From NCBI GenBank assembly GCA_905216145.1, contig CAJMST010000010.1, forward strand, positions 1 to 64,000: a DNA stretch of 64,000 nt. Reading direction: 5' to 3'. Under the pieces are notes generated by a model. The model saw nothing but the letters and a program-made list of their open reading frames with translations. It was not told the origin of the DNA and made no database searches. Within the stretch, counting starts at the first letter, position 1. Each line of letters starts with the position of its first letter. The position numbers and the translations under genes were made by a program. Source of the DNA: an uncultured bacterium. GTDB taxonomy: Bacteria > Actinomycetota > Coriobacteriia > Coriobacteriales > Coriobacteriaceae. Positions 8,004-16,901 of this stretch are shown here, one piece after another.

Positions 8004-11000
8004 CTAGGCCCGCGGTACGATCGGGCGGTTAACTTTGGCTAGCATATCAGAAGCGCACGAATCGAGCGCCCAGCTCCGGAAAGCCGAAAACTCCATGCGC
8101 GAGCGCAAGCCCTCCAAATAGCGAATTGACCTGCTCAATTGCACGCGGCCGGGGTTTTCGGCCATCGCGATACGACGAGTGTCGTCAAACCCCGAAACGC
8201 GACAAAAACCAAGCTCTTCGAAGATTCCCAGGCCGCTTTCCACCGAGCGCTCGTCGACCGGCGTGCGAGCATCGATGGCAAGGCACATCTGCGCGATGTC
8301 GATATCGCTCGCGCTAAAGGAATCGTCCCCGGTTTTGCCGCGGTTGGAGCGCCACATGGTCTGCAGCGCGCGATAGAGCGTGACGAGCTCGTCGCGCTCG
8401 GGCGCATAGCAGTCGAGCAGGCGCTCGTTAATGCGGGCGTCGCGCGACGAATAGAGCAGATGGATTACGGCGGGCTGGCCGTCGCGGCCGGCACGTCCGC
8501 TCATCTGGTTGAACTCGATGGCGCCAAACGGCATGTGGTAGAGCACGACATGGCGGATATCGGGCAGGTTGACACCCTCGCCAAAGGCGGAGGTCGAAAC
8601 GATGCAGCTGAGGCTGCCGTCTCGAAACGCTTCTTCTACGCGATGGCGGTCGGTGCGCGTAAGGCCAGCGTTATAGAACGCGATACGGGTCGCACAGTCG
8701 GGAACGCGTTTGCGTAGTGTCTTGGCAAGCGCCACGGACTGATCACGCGAATTGACGTAAATGACGGTCTTCTCCCCCGTCGCCACGATCGACACTAAAC
8801 GGTTCTCGCGGCTCGCAAGGTCGCGGTCGTCCTCGAGCTGCAGGTTCTCGCGCACCGTCTCGTCGACCACCGTGCGAGTGATCGGCAACATGCGGGCAAG
8901 CTCGGCCACGACCGGAGCCGTCGCGGTGGCCGTCGCAGCCATAACGACCGGGTCGCCCAGGGCTTTGAGGATATCGGGCATGTCGAGATAGGCGCTGCGG
9001 TCGCCGCCCTTGGCAAGGCCGGCGTGGTGCGCCTCATCGATAACGACAAAGCCGATGCGGCCCGAACGCGCGAAGCGGTCACGGTGGATAGACAGGAACT
9101 CGGGCGTCGTGAGCACGATACCGGTGCGGCCCGAAGCCAGGCCGGCGAACACGTCATCGCGCGCCGCCTCCACGGTCTCGCCGGTCAACACGCCGACGCC
9201 AATGCCGAGCGCGGCCATCGTCGACGAGAGGTGATAGGCCTGGTCGGCAACGAGCGCGCGCAGCGGATAGACAAAGATGCTCGCACGCCCGCGAAGAACC
9301 GCCTCGCGCGCGGCATGCACATGGAAGATGAGCGACTTGCCGCGTCCCGTTCCCATAACGGCCAGAACACTTTGGTGATCGGCCAGGGCATCGAGCGCCT
9401 CGACCTGCGCGCGGTGCGGCTGGTTCGAGCCTATAAAGCTATGGATAAGCGAGCGCGTGAGCTCGGTATAGGAAAGCTGGGCGAGCGTCTCGCGCTTGCG
9501 CGACTCCAGGCGCAGGCCGGAATCCGCCGGCTGCACGCCACGACGAAGCTCGCATGCCGGATCGTCGACGCTGGGCAGCATGGTATCGCGGACCAGAACA
9601 TCCTTGATCATGAGCTTGGGCTTCACACGCCCCTGCCAATGCTCGGCAACGGCCTCGAACACCAAGTCGACAGCGCTATCGCAGTTGATGAGCTTATCGA
9701 TTTGCGGCACGCGGAACATAATGGCCGGCACACTCGCGGCGCCATCGGTCGCCACAAAGCGCATGTGCTCGCCGGTTTTGCCCACCACGGCGCGATCGCA
9801 CATCGTCACGCCCTCGGCGGCCAGCAGCGGCACCTTGTTGCCCTGGCCAAACGGCTCAAGACGGGAAATCTGCTCTATATTCTCGATATTCAGCTCGGAA
9901 AGGTCGACCGTGGCGGCAACCTCGTCGATGTCTTCAAAGTCCTCGGCGGGAATCTCCGATAGCACGGCGGAAAGGCGACGACGGAATTCATCGAGCTTGG
10001 ATGCCTCGATGGTCACTCCCACCGCACCGGCATGTCCGCCGCGACGAATCAGCAGGTCGGAACAGCGCTCGACGGCGTCAAACAGGTTAACTTTGCCCAC
10101 CGAGCGACCAGAGCCGCGCGCGATACCGTCCTCGATCGAGAACAGCAGCGCCGGCACGTGGTAGCGGTTGGTCAGACGGCTTGCCACGATGCCCTTGACG
10201 CCCTCGTGCCAGCCTTCGCCGCCCACGACGATCGCGCGTCCGCCGTCATAGGCCTCCTCGACCTTTGCCATGGCATCGCGCGTGAGCTCCGCCTCGATCT
10301 CACGGCGCTGGCGGTTGATTTCCTCGAGCTCAGCCGCCAGTGCGCTTGCTTCGATGGGATCGCGGGCAAGCAGCAGGTCGAGCGCCAGCTTGGGATCAGC
10401 CATGCGGCCGGCAGCATTCAGACGAGGGATGAGCGAAAACGACAGGCCGTCGGCCGTAATGGTAGAAAGGTCCGCCTTGGCGAGCGCGGCAAGCGCGATA
10501 TAGCCGGGGCGAGCGGTTACGCGCATCTGCTGGATGCCCTCGGCAACCAGCGCGCGGTTCTCGGGCGTGAGCGGCATCATGTCGGACACGGTGCCCAGCG
10601 CCGCGACCTCGATTAGCGAACGCCAATACGACGGCTTGCCCAGGCGCTCACCCAGGACTTGCACCAGCTTGAGCGCCACACCAGCACCGGCAAGCTCACG
10701 CGAGGGGCCCTCGTCCTCGAGCTTGGGGTCAGTCAGGGGCACACCCTGCGGCACCTGGTCGGAGGGCTCGTGATGGTCCGTGACCACCAAATCGATCCCC
10801 AGGCTCTCCAGATAGGAAACCTCTTCCTTGGCGGCAATGCCGTTATCGACGGTCACGATCAGCTGGGGGCGAGCGAGCTCGTTAACGCGGTCGAGCGCCG
10901 CGCGCGAAAGACCGTAGCCCTCATCAAAGCGATGCGGAATAAACGGCGTAACATCGGCGCCAAACGTGCGCAGCGCCTCGGTCAACAGGCAGGTCGACGT

Positions 11001-11291
11001 AATACCGTCAACGTCAAAATCGCCAAAGACTGCAATGTGCTCGTGGTTGCGAATAGCACGCTCGACGCGGTCGGCGACGACCGACATGCCCGGGATAATG
11101 AGTGGGTCGGCCCAGTCGCGATCGAGCGAAGGCGTCAAAAACAATTGGCCCTCTTTGATGGAGCCAATGCCGTGCGCGACCATAATGCGCGCCACCAGCC
11201 CGGGAATGCCCAGACCAGCCGAAAGCTCCTTTTCGAGCTCGGGGTTTTGCTGAGCGACCGCCCAGCGATGCGTCGTCTTAAGCGATGACAT
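8004..11291 (-). CDS. recJ: RecJ exonuclease fused to a RecQ-type helicase
   Basis: This is one 1,095-residue chain with two enzymes. Residues 1-560 are RecJ: GDFDVDG (about 90), VTVDNGIA, VVTDHHEP (172), the DHHA1 motif RRGGHAGAVG (418) and an OB-like part. From about 610 follows an SF2 helicase with AVMGTGRGKS (Walker A, about 650), VVIDEAHHAG (751), AATATAT and QMSGRAGRDG, the last typical of RecQ. I see no RQC zinc cysteines or HRDC domain, but a winged-helix-like tail is possible. RecJ degrades 5' single strands and works with RecQ in recombination repair; here the pair is covalently joined. Start: the ATG at 11291 after a G-rich site is preferred to one 45 bases upstream. It heads the unit with rsh. 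Confidence 0.92.
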   Translation of the reverse strand: MSSLKTTHRWAVAQQNPELEKELSAGLGIPGLVARIMVAHGIGSIKEGQLFLTPSLDRDWADPLIIPGMSVVADRVERAIRNHEHIAVFGDFDVDGITSTCLLTEALRTFGADVTPFIPHRFDEGYGLSRAALDRVNELARPQLIVTVDNGIAAKEEVSYLESLGIDLVVTDHHEPSDQVPQGVPLTDPKLEDEGPSRELAGAGVALKLVQVLGERLGKPSYWRSLIEVAALGTVSDMMPLTPENRALVAEGIQQMRVTARPGYIALAALAKADLSTITADGLSFSLIPRLNAAGRMADPKLALDLLLARDPIEASALAAELEEINRQRREIEAELTRDAMAKVEEAYDGGRAIVVGGEGWHEGVKGIVASRLTNRYHVPALLFSIEDGIARGSGRSVGKVNLFDAVERCSDLLIRRGGHAGAVGVTIEASKLDEFRRRLSAVLSEIPAEDFEDIDEVAATVDLSELNIENIEQISRLEPFGQGNKVPLLAAEGVTMCDRAVVGKTGEHMRFVATDGAASVPAIMFRVPQIDKLINCDSAVDLVFEAVAEHWQGRVKPKLMIKDVLVRDTMLPSVDDPACELRRGVQPADSGLRLESRKRETLAQLSYTELTRSLIHSFIGSNQPHRAQVEALDALADHQSVLAVMGTGRGKSLIFHVHAAREAVLRGRASIFVYPLRALVADQAYHLSSTMAALGIGVGVLTGETVEAARDDVFAGLASGRTGIVLTTPEFLSIHRDRFARSGRIGFVVIDEAHHAGLAKGGDRSAYLDMPDILKALGDPVVMAATATATAPVVAELARMLPITRTVVDETVRENLQLEDDRDLASRENRLVSIVATGEKTVIYVNSRDQSVALAKTLRKRVPDCATRIAFYNAGLTRTDRHRVEEAFRDGSLSCIVSTSAFGEGVNLPDIRHVVLYHMPFGAIEFNQMSGRAGRDGQPAVIHLLYSSRDARINERLLDCYAPERDELVTLYRALQTMWRSNRGKTGDDSFSASDIDIAQMCLAIDARTPVDERSVESGLGIFEELGFCRVSGFDDTRRIAMAENPGRVQLSRSIRYLEGLRSRMEFSAFRSWALDSCASDMLAKVNRPIVPRA

Positions 11292-11399
11292 AGGCACCCA
11301 CCCCCGATAGGGGCAGGTCGCCGCGATACCTCTCACGGTTCATAGCGATGAGTCCTCTGTGTATGCCCGCTTCGGCAGGCAGATCTGTTGAACGGATTT

Positions 11400-11405
11400 A
11401 TTATA
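11400..11405 (-). promoter_or_regulatory. candidate -10 box for recJ-rsh
   Basis: A perfect TATAAT reads on the minus strand about 110 bases before the recJ start. The -35 region (GTTTTG, 16-17 bases away) is poor. No better site is visible in 11292-11565. Confidence 0.4.
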
Positions 11406-11565
11406 CCGTGCAGCGCGGACGCAAAACGCCGCGGTGCGCCGCGGTTTCGGCAAACGATGGCGGTAATGGTCTCGAAATAATCGAGCGTTTCAGCCGCACG
11501 GACGCATACGAGCGTCTAGCATATCCATACAAACGAGTTCGCGGATAAAGGGAGTCACGGGACAT

Positions 11566-12564
11566 ATGAAGCAATGGGCTGGACTGGGAAAGTTCCTCGC
11601 GGGGCATATGCAGATCATCGTTCCGATTTGCGTGGCGCTCGGCGTGCTCTTTCCCCAGCAGATCGGCGTGCTCAAGCCCATTGTTCCCGCCCTCTTCGCC
11701 TTTATGACGTTTCAGGGCGCGCTCAGCAACACTTTTCACCAGGTAGCCGAGGTGTTCCACCGTCCGCTGCACCTGATTCTGGCGCTGCTGGTCTCGGCAG
11801 TGCTTATTCCCATCGCGGCGTATGCCATAGGGTCACTCTTCTTTGGCTCCAACCCCAACCTTGTCTGCGGCATCGTGCTCGAGTACAGCGTGCCCGTGGC
11901 CGTCACCGCTTTTATGTGGATCAGCATGTTCGGCGGCAACGGCCCGCTCGCGCTCACCATCATCCTGACGTCCTCGGTTATCTCCCCTGTGACGATTCCG
12001 CTCACGCTTAAGCTCTTGCTGGGTGCCACCGTCTCGATCGATGTGCCGAGCATGATGCAAGACATGGCCTTTATGATCGCCATCCCCGCCGTGCTCGGCA
12101 TCGTGATCAACGAGCTCACGCGTGGATGGGGACACGAGAAGCTCTCCCCCGTGCTCTCGCCCGCCTGCAAATTCATGATGATGGGCGTTATCGCCTCCAA
12201 CTCCACCGCCATGAGCGAGTACGTGCTGCACATGAACGCGGTGCGCCTGGAAGTCGCCCTCTTTATTTTGACCTTCGCCATCAGCGGCTTTGTCATCGGT
12301 TTTCTGGTCGCCCGTGCGCTGCATCTGCCATATAGCGAGACGGCTACCATGTGCTTTACCTGCGGCATGCGTAACATCTCTTCGGGCGCCGTCATCGCCA
12401 CGCAATACTTTCCGGGCGAAGTCGTATTCCCCGTCATGTGCGGCACGCTGTTTCAGCAGGTACTCGCCTCGCTTATCGGACATCTCTTTGAGCGTCTAAC
12501 CGGCGAGGAGCGCGCCGCCCAGCGCAAGCGGGTCGAGGCCGGCCGCGACGCCATGGCACGCTAG
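11566..12564 (+). CDS. bile acid:sodium symporter family (BASS) transporter
   Basis: The 332-residue protein has nine to ten hydrophobic segments and BASS-like blocks: PALFAFMTFQGAL, the polar pore region LEYSVPVAVTAFMW, and FTCGMRNISSGAVIA, which recalls the family's conserved GLRN-type segment. Such proteins import organic anions (bile acids, pantoate, pyruvate or other carboxylates) with sodium. A GGGAG site precedes the ATG. It stands alone, divergent from recJ and convergent with the GalT-like gene. The substrate cannot be read from the sequence; bile acid is only the family name. Confidence 0.85.
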   Translation: MKQWAGLGKFLAGHMQIIVPICVALGVLFPQQIGVLKPIVPALFAFMTFQGALSNTFHQVAEVFHRPLHLILALLVSAVLIPIAAYAIGSLFFGSNPNLVCGIVLEYSVPVAVTAFMWISMFGGNGPLALTIILTSSVISPVTIPLTLKLLLGATVSIDVPSMMQDMAFMIAIPAVLGIVINELTRGWGHEKLSPVLSPACKFMMMGVIASNSTAMSEYVLHMNAVRLEVALFILTFAISGFVIGFLVARALHLPYSETATMCFTCGMRNISSGAVIATQYFPGEVVFPVMCGTLFQQVLASLIGHLFERLTGEERAAQRKRVEAGRDAMAR

Positions 12565-12591
12565 ACTGTCCGCAGTGTGCGGGCGCTCACT

Positions 12592-13392
12592 TTACGATGT
12601 GAGCGCCTCCAGATGTGCACGGAGTCGCTCCGCATCGACATCGAGCGTGGTCTCAGCATTGACCTGGGCCAAGCGATAGCCGACAAAGTAGGGCGAAACC
12701 ACCCAACGCGGCAGCGCCTTGGCAATGGTCCGACCGCCCAGGTGATAGAAGAACAGGTTATACGACTCTGCGCGACCACCGTGGTGCTCGTTCAGGATAT
12801 AGCGCAGAGCTACCTGGATTGCATCGGCGAAGAGATCCGCCTCGGCTTGATCTCTCGTGTCATCGCTGGCGGCGATTCCCTGCGGGGCTGAAACGTTGAT
12901 CTCAAAGAACCCCATGATGGGTTCGGTTGAGATGTTGGCCGAGATCCTCCCCTGTTGCCAGACATTGATGCCTTCGAAATTGGCGGAAGCCAGCGAAGCA
13001 TAGCCGTCTTCCTGCTCCAAACCCACAATCTGCATGTGCGGATGAACGAGGCTACCGCCCGAGAGCGGACCCTTGTTCTTGTACATGAGCACGCTTCGAT
13101 ACTGCTGTGAATCGATCATCTGCTGCCAGCAACCCAGGGCAAACCGCATCACATGGTGGAGTTCATCCGGCTCATAGGTCACCAGGTCGGCATCGTGATC
13201 GGCCGACTCGATCAGCACGGTTTGATGGGTGGCGCGCAGGGTTTTGAACTTATTCTCGAGCCAGATGCAATCGCCATCACGGCGAATGATGTCGGTGAGC
13301 CCTTCTGTATCGCAAAAGGGACACGCGGTGCCGGGGCGGCGGTTGTCGTCGGGCTTACCGTTCGCCTGCTGAACGTCAAATACCAGCGCCAC
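12592..13392 (-). CDS. GalT/HIT-like protein (DUF4931 type)
   Basis: The 266-residue protein starts with GTG eight bases after GGAGG. It has an N-terminal CPFC pair and the nucleotidyl-transferase-like motif GGSLVHPHMQIVG, which resembles the HPHxQ active site of galactose-1-phosphate uridylyltransferase and the wider HIT fold. I assign it to the DUF4931-type group by recall of this pattern; the reaction is unknown. It begins three bases after the cutC stop and is translationally close-coupled with it. A hairpin (12582-12590 with 12599-12607) covers its stop codon where it meets the transporter gene. Confidence 0.75.
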   Translation of the reverse strand: MALVFDVQQANGKPDDNRRPGTACPFCDTEGLTDIIRRDGDCIWLENKFKTLRATHQTVLIESADHDADLVTYEPDELHHVMRFALGCWQQMIDSQQYRSVLMYKNKGPLSGGSLVHPHMQIVGLEQEDGYASLASANFEGINVWQQGRISANISTEPIMGFFEINVSAPQGIAASDDTRDQAEADLFADAIQVALRYILNEHHGGRAESYNLFFYHLGGRTIAKALPRWVVSPYFVGYRLAQVNAETTLDVDAERLRAHLEALTS

Positions 13393-13395
13393 GGG

Positions 13396-14073
13396 TTATA
13401 CCTCCAGCGGCACAATCTTGGTGCCATGGAGCTCGGAGGCGCCCAGTGCCGCCGCCACGGTATCGCGGTTGGCCGTGGAAATGCCGCCGCCGGGAAGGAT
13501 GGTCAGGCGGTCTCCCGCACACTCGATAAGACGCGACAGATGCTCCAGGTTGTCCTCAATCGGCGTGCCGGCGGCACCGCCGTGCGTCAGGATGCGCGTA
13601 ACGCCGCAATCGACGAGTGTGTCGACGGCATCGAGCTGAGCCTCGGGCGAGAGCTGGTCAAATGCCATGTGGAAGGTGATGTCGATGGGCTCACGCTTAC
13701 ATTCCTCGGTCGCGCAGCCCGCGGCCATCACGAGGGCGCCCAACGTAAGCTCGTCGAGCGCCCATCCGTCAGCGCAGGGCTTGCAGCAGCCAAAGACCAA
13801 GCCGTCAACGCCGGCGCTCACGGCAAGGCCCAGGTCCATCTCCATCATACGCAACTCGTCCTGGTTGTAATGAAAGTCGCCGCCACGCGGACGGATCATG
13901 CACATCACTCGCGCGTCATGCTCGTGAGCATAGCTGACTGTAGCGCTGATAACGCCGGCAGAAGGCGTGGTGCCACCAACGGCAAGGTTATCGCACAGCT
14001 CGATGCGCTTTGCACCGGCATCGATAGCTGCCGGCACCCGCTCAAAGTTCTCGGCACAAAACTCATACAGCAT
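13396..14073 (-). CDS. cutC: copper homeostasis protein CutC
   Basis: The 225-residue TIM-barrel protein matches CutC in length and motifs: FCAENFERVPAAIDAGAKRIELCDNL split over the start, GGTTPSAGVI, MIRPRGGDFHYNQDE and RILTHGGAAGT. CutC was linked genetically to copper tolerance in E. coli; its biochemical role is unresolved. The frame is open far upstream, but the ATG at 14073 with GGGGG seven bases before it fits the family N-terminus. It forms a two-gene unit with the GalT-like gene. An imperfect palindrome and a terminator lie upstream, separating it from the liv operon. Confidence 0.92.
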   Translation of the reverse strand: MLYEFCAENFERVPAAIDAGAKRIELCDNLAVGGTTPSAGVISATVSYAHEHDARVMCMIRPRGGDFHYNQDELRMMEMDLGLAVSAGVDGLVFGCCKPCADGWALDELTLGALVMAAGCATEECKREPIDITFHMAFDQLSPEAQLDAVDTLVDCGVTRILTHGGAAGTPIEDNLEHLSRLIECAGDRLTILPGGGISTANRDTVAAALGASELHGTKIVPLEV

Positions 14074-14131
14074 AGATAGACCCCCAAAGACAGCAGACGT
14101 TTTCCGACGGGCATTGTCACACATCCCCATG

Positions 14132-14200
14132 AAGTTGCGGTGGAATAGGGACTCTTTTGGCCTCTGGAGCCCGTATTCAGTCCCTATTTCACCGCAACTT
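14132..14200. repeat. 22-base inverted repeat (palindromic element)
   Basis: Arms of 22 bases (14132-14153 and 14179-14200) match with a single G-T-type difference and enclose 25 bases. The element sits between the cutC start and the terminator of the liv operon and is not itself followed by a T run. It looks like a REP-type or mobile palindrome. Confidence 0.6.
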
Positions 14201-14239
14201 AAAAAGGGGCGCTGACTGAGATAGTCAGCGCCCCTTTTG
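14201..14239. terminator. bidirectional terminator after livF
   Basis: A stem of about 16 bp (AAAAGGGGCGCTGACT and its complement) with a short loop has A and T tracts on both sides. It ends 10 bases before the livF stop codon region and should terminate the liv operon on the minus strand. Confidence 0.8.
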
Positions 14240-14248
14240 TTAGGTGGG

Positions 14249-14962
14249 TTAGCCTCCGAGGTAGGCTTTGCGGACGTTGTCGTCATGCAGGAGCTCTTGG
14301 CCGGTGCCGGTCATGGTGATCTTGCCGGTCTCGAGCACGTAACCGCGTGTGGCGATGGAAAGCGCCATCTGCGCGTTTTGCTCGACCAGAAGCACCGTGG
14401 TGCCGGCCTTGTGCAGGTCCTCGACAATCTGGAAGATCTGTTCGATCAGAATCGGTGCCAGACCCATGGAAGGTTCGTCGAGCATAAGCAGTTTGGGGTT
14501 ACTCATAAGGGCGCGCCCCATAACGAGCATCTGCTGCTCGCCACCTGAAAGGGTGCCGGCGACCTGGCGACGACGTTCCTTCAGGCGCGGGAACTGCTCG
14601 TAGACGCGCTCCAGGCCCGGAGCAATTGTGGACTTGGGCTGTGTATAGGCGCCCATCTCCAGGTTCTCCTCGACCGTCATCTGCAAAAAGGCGCGACGAC
14701 CCTCGGGAACCTGAGCCAAGCCCTTACCAACCAGCTTATCAGCGGGCGTATGGGTAATGTCCTCGCCCATAAACTTGATGGAGCCGGTCTTGGAGCGCAG
14801 CAGGCCCGAGACGGTCTTGAGCGTTGTGGACTTGCCGGCACCGTTGGCACCAATCAAGGCCACGATCTCGCCCTCGTTAACGTTAAAGGAGATGTCCTTG
14901 ATGGCGTGGATGGCGCCGTACCAGACGTTGATGTTGTAGACGGAAAGCATCGGCTCTGCCAT
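14249..14962 (-). CDS. livF: branched-chain amino acid ABC transporter ATPase LivF
   Basis: The 237-residue ABC ATPase has Walker A GANGAGKST, a Q-loop region, the signature LSGGEQQML, Walker B LLMLDEPSMGL and the H-loop replaced by VEQNAQ, as is usual in LivF. The N-terminus SVYNINVWYGAIHAIKDI is LivF-like. It powers import by LivHM with LivG. GGGGGAG lies seven bases before the ATG, just after the livG stop. Last gene of livKHMGF. Confidence 0.94.
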   Translation of the reverse strand: MAEPMLSVYNINVWYGAIHAIKDISFNVNEGEIVALIGANGAGKSTTLKTVSGLLRSKTGSIKFMGEDITHTPADKLVGKGLAQVPEGRRAFLQMTVEENLEMGAYTQPKSTIAPGLERVYEQFPRLKERRRQVAGTLSGGEQQMLVMGRALMSNPKLLMLDEPSMGLAPILIEQIFQIVEDLHKAGTTVLLVEQNAQMALSIATRGYVLETGKITMTGTGQELLHDDNVRKAYLGG

Positions 14963-15823
14963 TTAGTTCTCCCCCTTATCCTGCTTACCCAGATACGCCT
15001 CGATAACGGCGTCGTTGTTCTGGATTTCCTCCGCCGTACCCTTGGCGATAACCTTGCCAAAGTTAAGCACGCAGATGCCCTCGCAAATGTTCATGACGAG
15101 CGACATATCATGCTCGATAAGCATGATGGCGATGCCGAAGGTGTCGCGAATCTTGACGATGTTCGCCATGAGCTCTGCGGTCTCGGACGGGTTCATGCCG
15201 GCGGCAGGCTCGTCGAGCAGCAGTAGCTTGGGGTTGGTGGCAAGCGCGCGGACGATTTCCAGACGACGCTGAGCGCCGTAAGGAAGCGAGCCGGCCTGTT
15301 CATTTGCCAGGTGCTCCATGTCAAAAATGGACAGCAGCTCCATGGCGCGCTCGTGGGCGGCCTTCTCGTGCTTCCAATACGTCGGCAGGCGCAGCACGCC
15401 CTCAAAACCGGAGTAGCGCTCCTGATTGTGCAGGCCGACCTTAACGTTGTCCTCCACCGTCATGGTGTTGAACAGGCGAATGTTCTGGAACGTACGGGCA
15501 ATACCCATGCGGTTGACCTGGTAGACCGACTTGCCCGAGGTGTCCTCACCGTCGAGCAGGATGGTGCCGTGCGTAGGCTGGTACACCTTGGTGAGCAGGT
15601 TGAAGACCGTGGTCTTGCCGGCACCGTTGGGGCCGATGAGACCGGCGATCTCAGTCTTGCCGATGGTCAGGCTAAAGTCATCGACTGCCTTAAGGCCGCC
15701 GAATTCAATGCCCAGGTGGATGCACTCGAGCGCCGGGCGCTGGCCCAAGTCGCGGTCGGGAACGATGGCGCCAGAAGGATACGGGACCATCTTGCCCTTG
15801 TTGAACTCAAACTTACTGGGCAT
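14963..15823 (-). CDS. livG: branched-chain amino acid ABC transporter ATPase LivG
   Basis: The 286-residue ABC ATPase carries GPNGAGKTT (Walker A), LPYGAQRRLEI (LivG-type signature), LLLLDEPAAGMNP (Walker B) and EHDMSL (H-loop), plus the C-terminal AYLGKQ that is common in this group. It has about 30 extra N-terminal residues. AAGGAGGTG precedes the ATG inside the end of livM (11-base overlap), so translation is coupled. Works with LivF. Confidence 0.94.
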   Translation of the reverse strand: MPSKFEFNKGKMVPYPSGAIVPDRDLGQRPALECIHLGIEFGGLKAVDDFSLTIGKTEIAGLIGPNGAGKTTVFNLLTKVYQPTHGTILLDGEDTSGKSVYQVNRMGIARTFQNIRLFNTMTVEDNVKVGLHNQERYSGFEGVLRLPTYWKHEKAAHERAMELLSIFDMEHLANEQAGSLPYGAQRRLEIVRALATNPKLLLLDEPAAGMNPSETAELMANIVKIRDTFGIAIMLIEHDMSLVMNICEGICVLNFGKVIAKGTAEEIQNNDAVIEAYLGKQDKGEN

Positions 15824-16892
15824 CGGCTGTCACCTCCTTCTTGGAAGCAAAGCGGTCCTTAATGCGTGCGAAGAACGCCTTGAGCTGTGGGTTGTTAGTA
15901 AAGACCATGACCAGAATCAACACGATGGCATAGATGAGCATGCGGTAGTCCGAGAACTGACGGAGCAGCTCGGGGAGCACCGTGAGCAGCGCCGCAGCGA
16001 TAACGGAGCCGCGCATGTTGCCCAGGCCGCCCAGGACCACGAACACCAGAATGAGGATGGACGTATTGAAGTCGAACTTAGTGGCGGAAAGCTGCGAGAA
16101 GTTACCGCCGAACAGGGCTCCGGCAGCACCGGCGAGGGCAGCGGAAACCACGAAGGCGATCATGCGGTACTGGGTGACGGAGATGCCCACGGACTCGGCA
16201 GCAATCTTGTTGTCGCGCACGGCAATAATGGCACGACCGGTACGGCTGCGAACCAGGTTGAGCACAATCACGAGCGCGACCATAACCAGGATTGCGCCGG
16301 CAAGGAAGGTCGAATAGGTCGACACGCCCGATGCGCCCTGCGCGCCCTTGATAATGGCGGTGCCGTCCTCGAGCAGGTGCAGGTCGTCGATCGTGGAGTT
16401 ACCCGTGATATTAAAGATCACATGCAGGCCGCGGGAATCGACGCCCACAATGAGGCAGGTGACGACCTCTTTGATGATCTCGCCAAAAGCCAGGGTCACA
16501 ATGGCCAGATAGTCGCCGCTCAGGCGCAGGACCGGGATACCGATCAAGAAGCCCAAGATGGCAGCGGCGATAGCGCCGACCACAATGCTGATAATCAGGC
16601 GCATCGGGTCGGACGGAACGGCGCTCTCCAGTGCGACGGCGGTGACGATTCCCGTATAGGCGCCGACGCTCATAAAGCCCGCGTGGCCCAGCGACAAATC
16701 GCCCGCGATGCCGACGACGAGGTTAAGGGAAATGGCCATGACGATGTAGGCCGTAATGGGAACCAACTGACCGGCGATCATGCGCGGGATCATGTGGTTC
16801 GACTGCATAAAGAACACGATGGCAAATGCCACGATGCACATAGCGTACGTGACAAAGTCGTGACGCGTCTGCTTGTCTTTAAGAAACTTCAT
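15813..16892 (-). CDS. livM: branched-chain amino acid ABC permease LivM
   Basis: The membrane protein of about 359 residues has some eight hydrophobic segments. It carries the LivM blocks AISLNLVVGIAGDLSLGHAGFMSVGAY and the EAA-like cytoplasmic region VRSRTGRAIIAVRDNKIAAES (each shown only in part by family). It forms the channel with LivH. A GTG nine bases further upstream could also be used; the ATG at 16892 has AGGTG six bases before it. It begins nine bases after the livH stop. Confidence 0.93.
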   Translation of the reverse strand: MKFLKDKQTRHDFVTYAMCIVAFAIVFFMQSNHMIPRMIAGQLVPITAYIVMAISLNLVVGIAGDLSLGHAGFMSVGAYTGIVTAVALESAVPSDPMRLIISIVVGAIAAAILGFLIGIPVLRLSGDYLAIVTLAFGEIIKEVVTCLIVGVDSRGLHVIFNITGNSTIDDLHLLEDGTAIIKGAQGASGVSTYSTFLAGAILVMVALVIVLNLVRSRTGRAIIAVRDNKIAAESVGISVTQYRMIAFVVSAALAGAAGALFGGNFSQLSATKFDFNTSILILVFVVLGGLGNMRGSVIAAALLTVLPELLRQFSDYRMLIYAIVLILVMVFTNNPQLKAFFARIKDRFASKKEVTADAQ

Positions 16893-16901
16893 AACGCTCA
16901 C

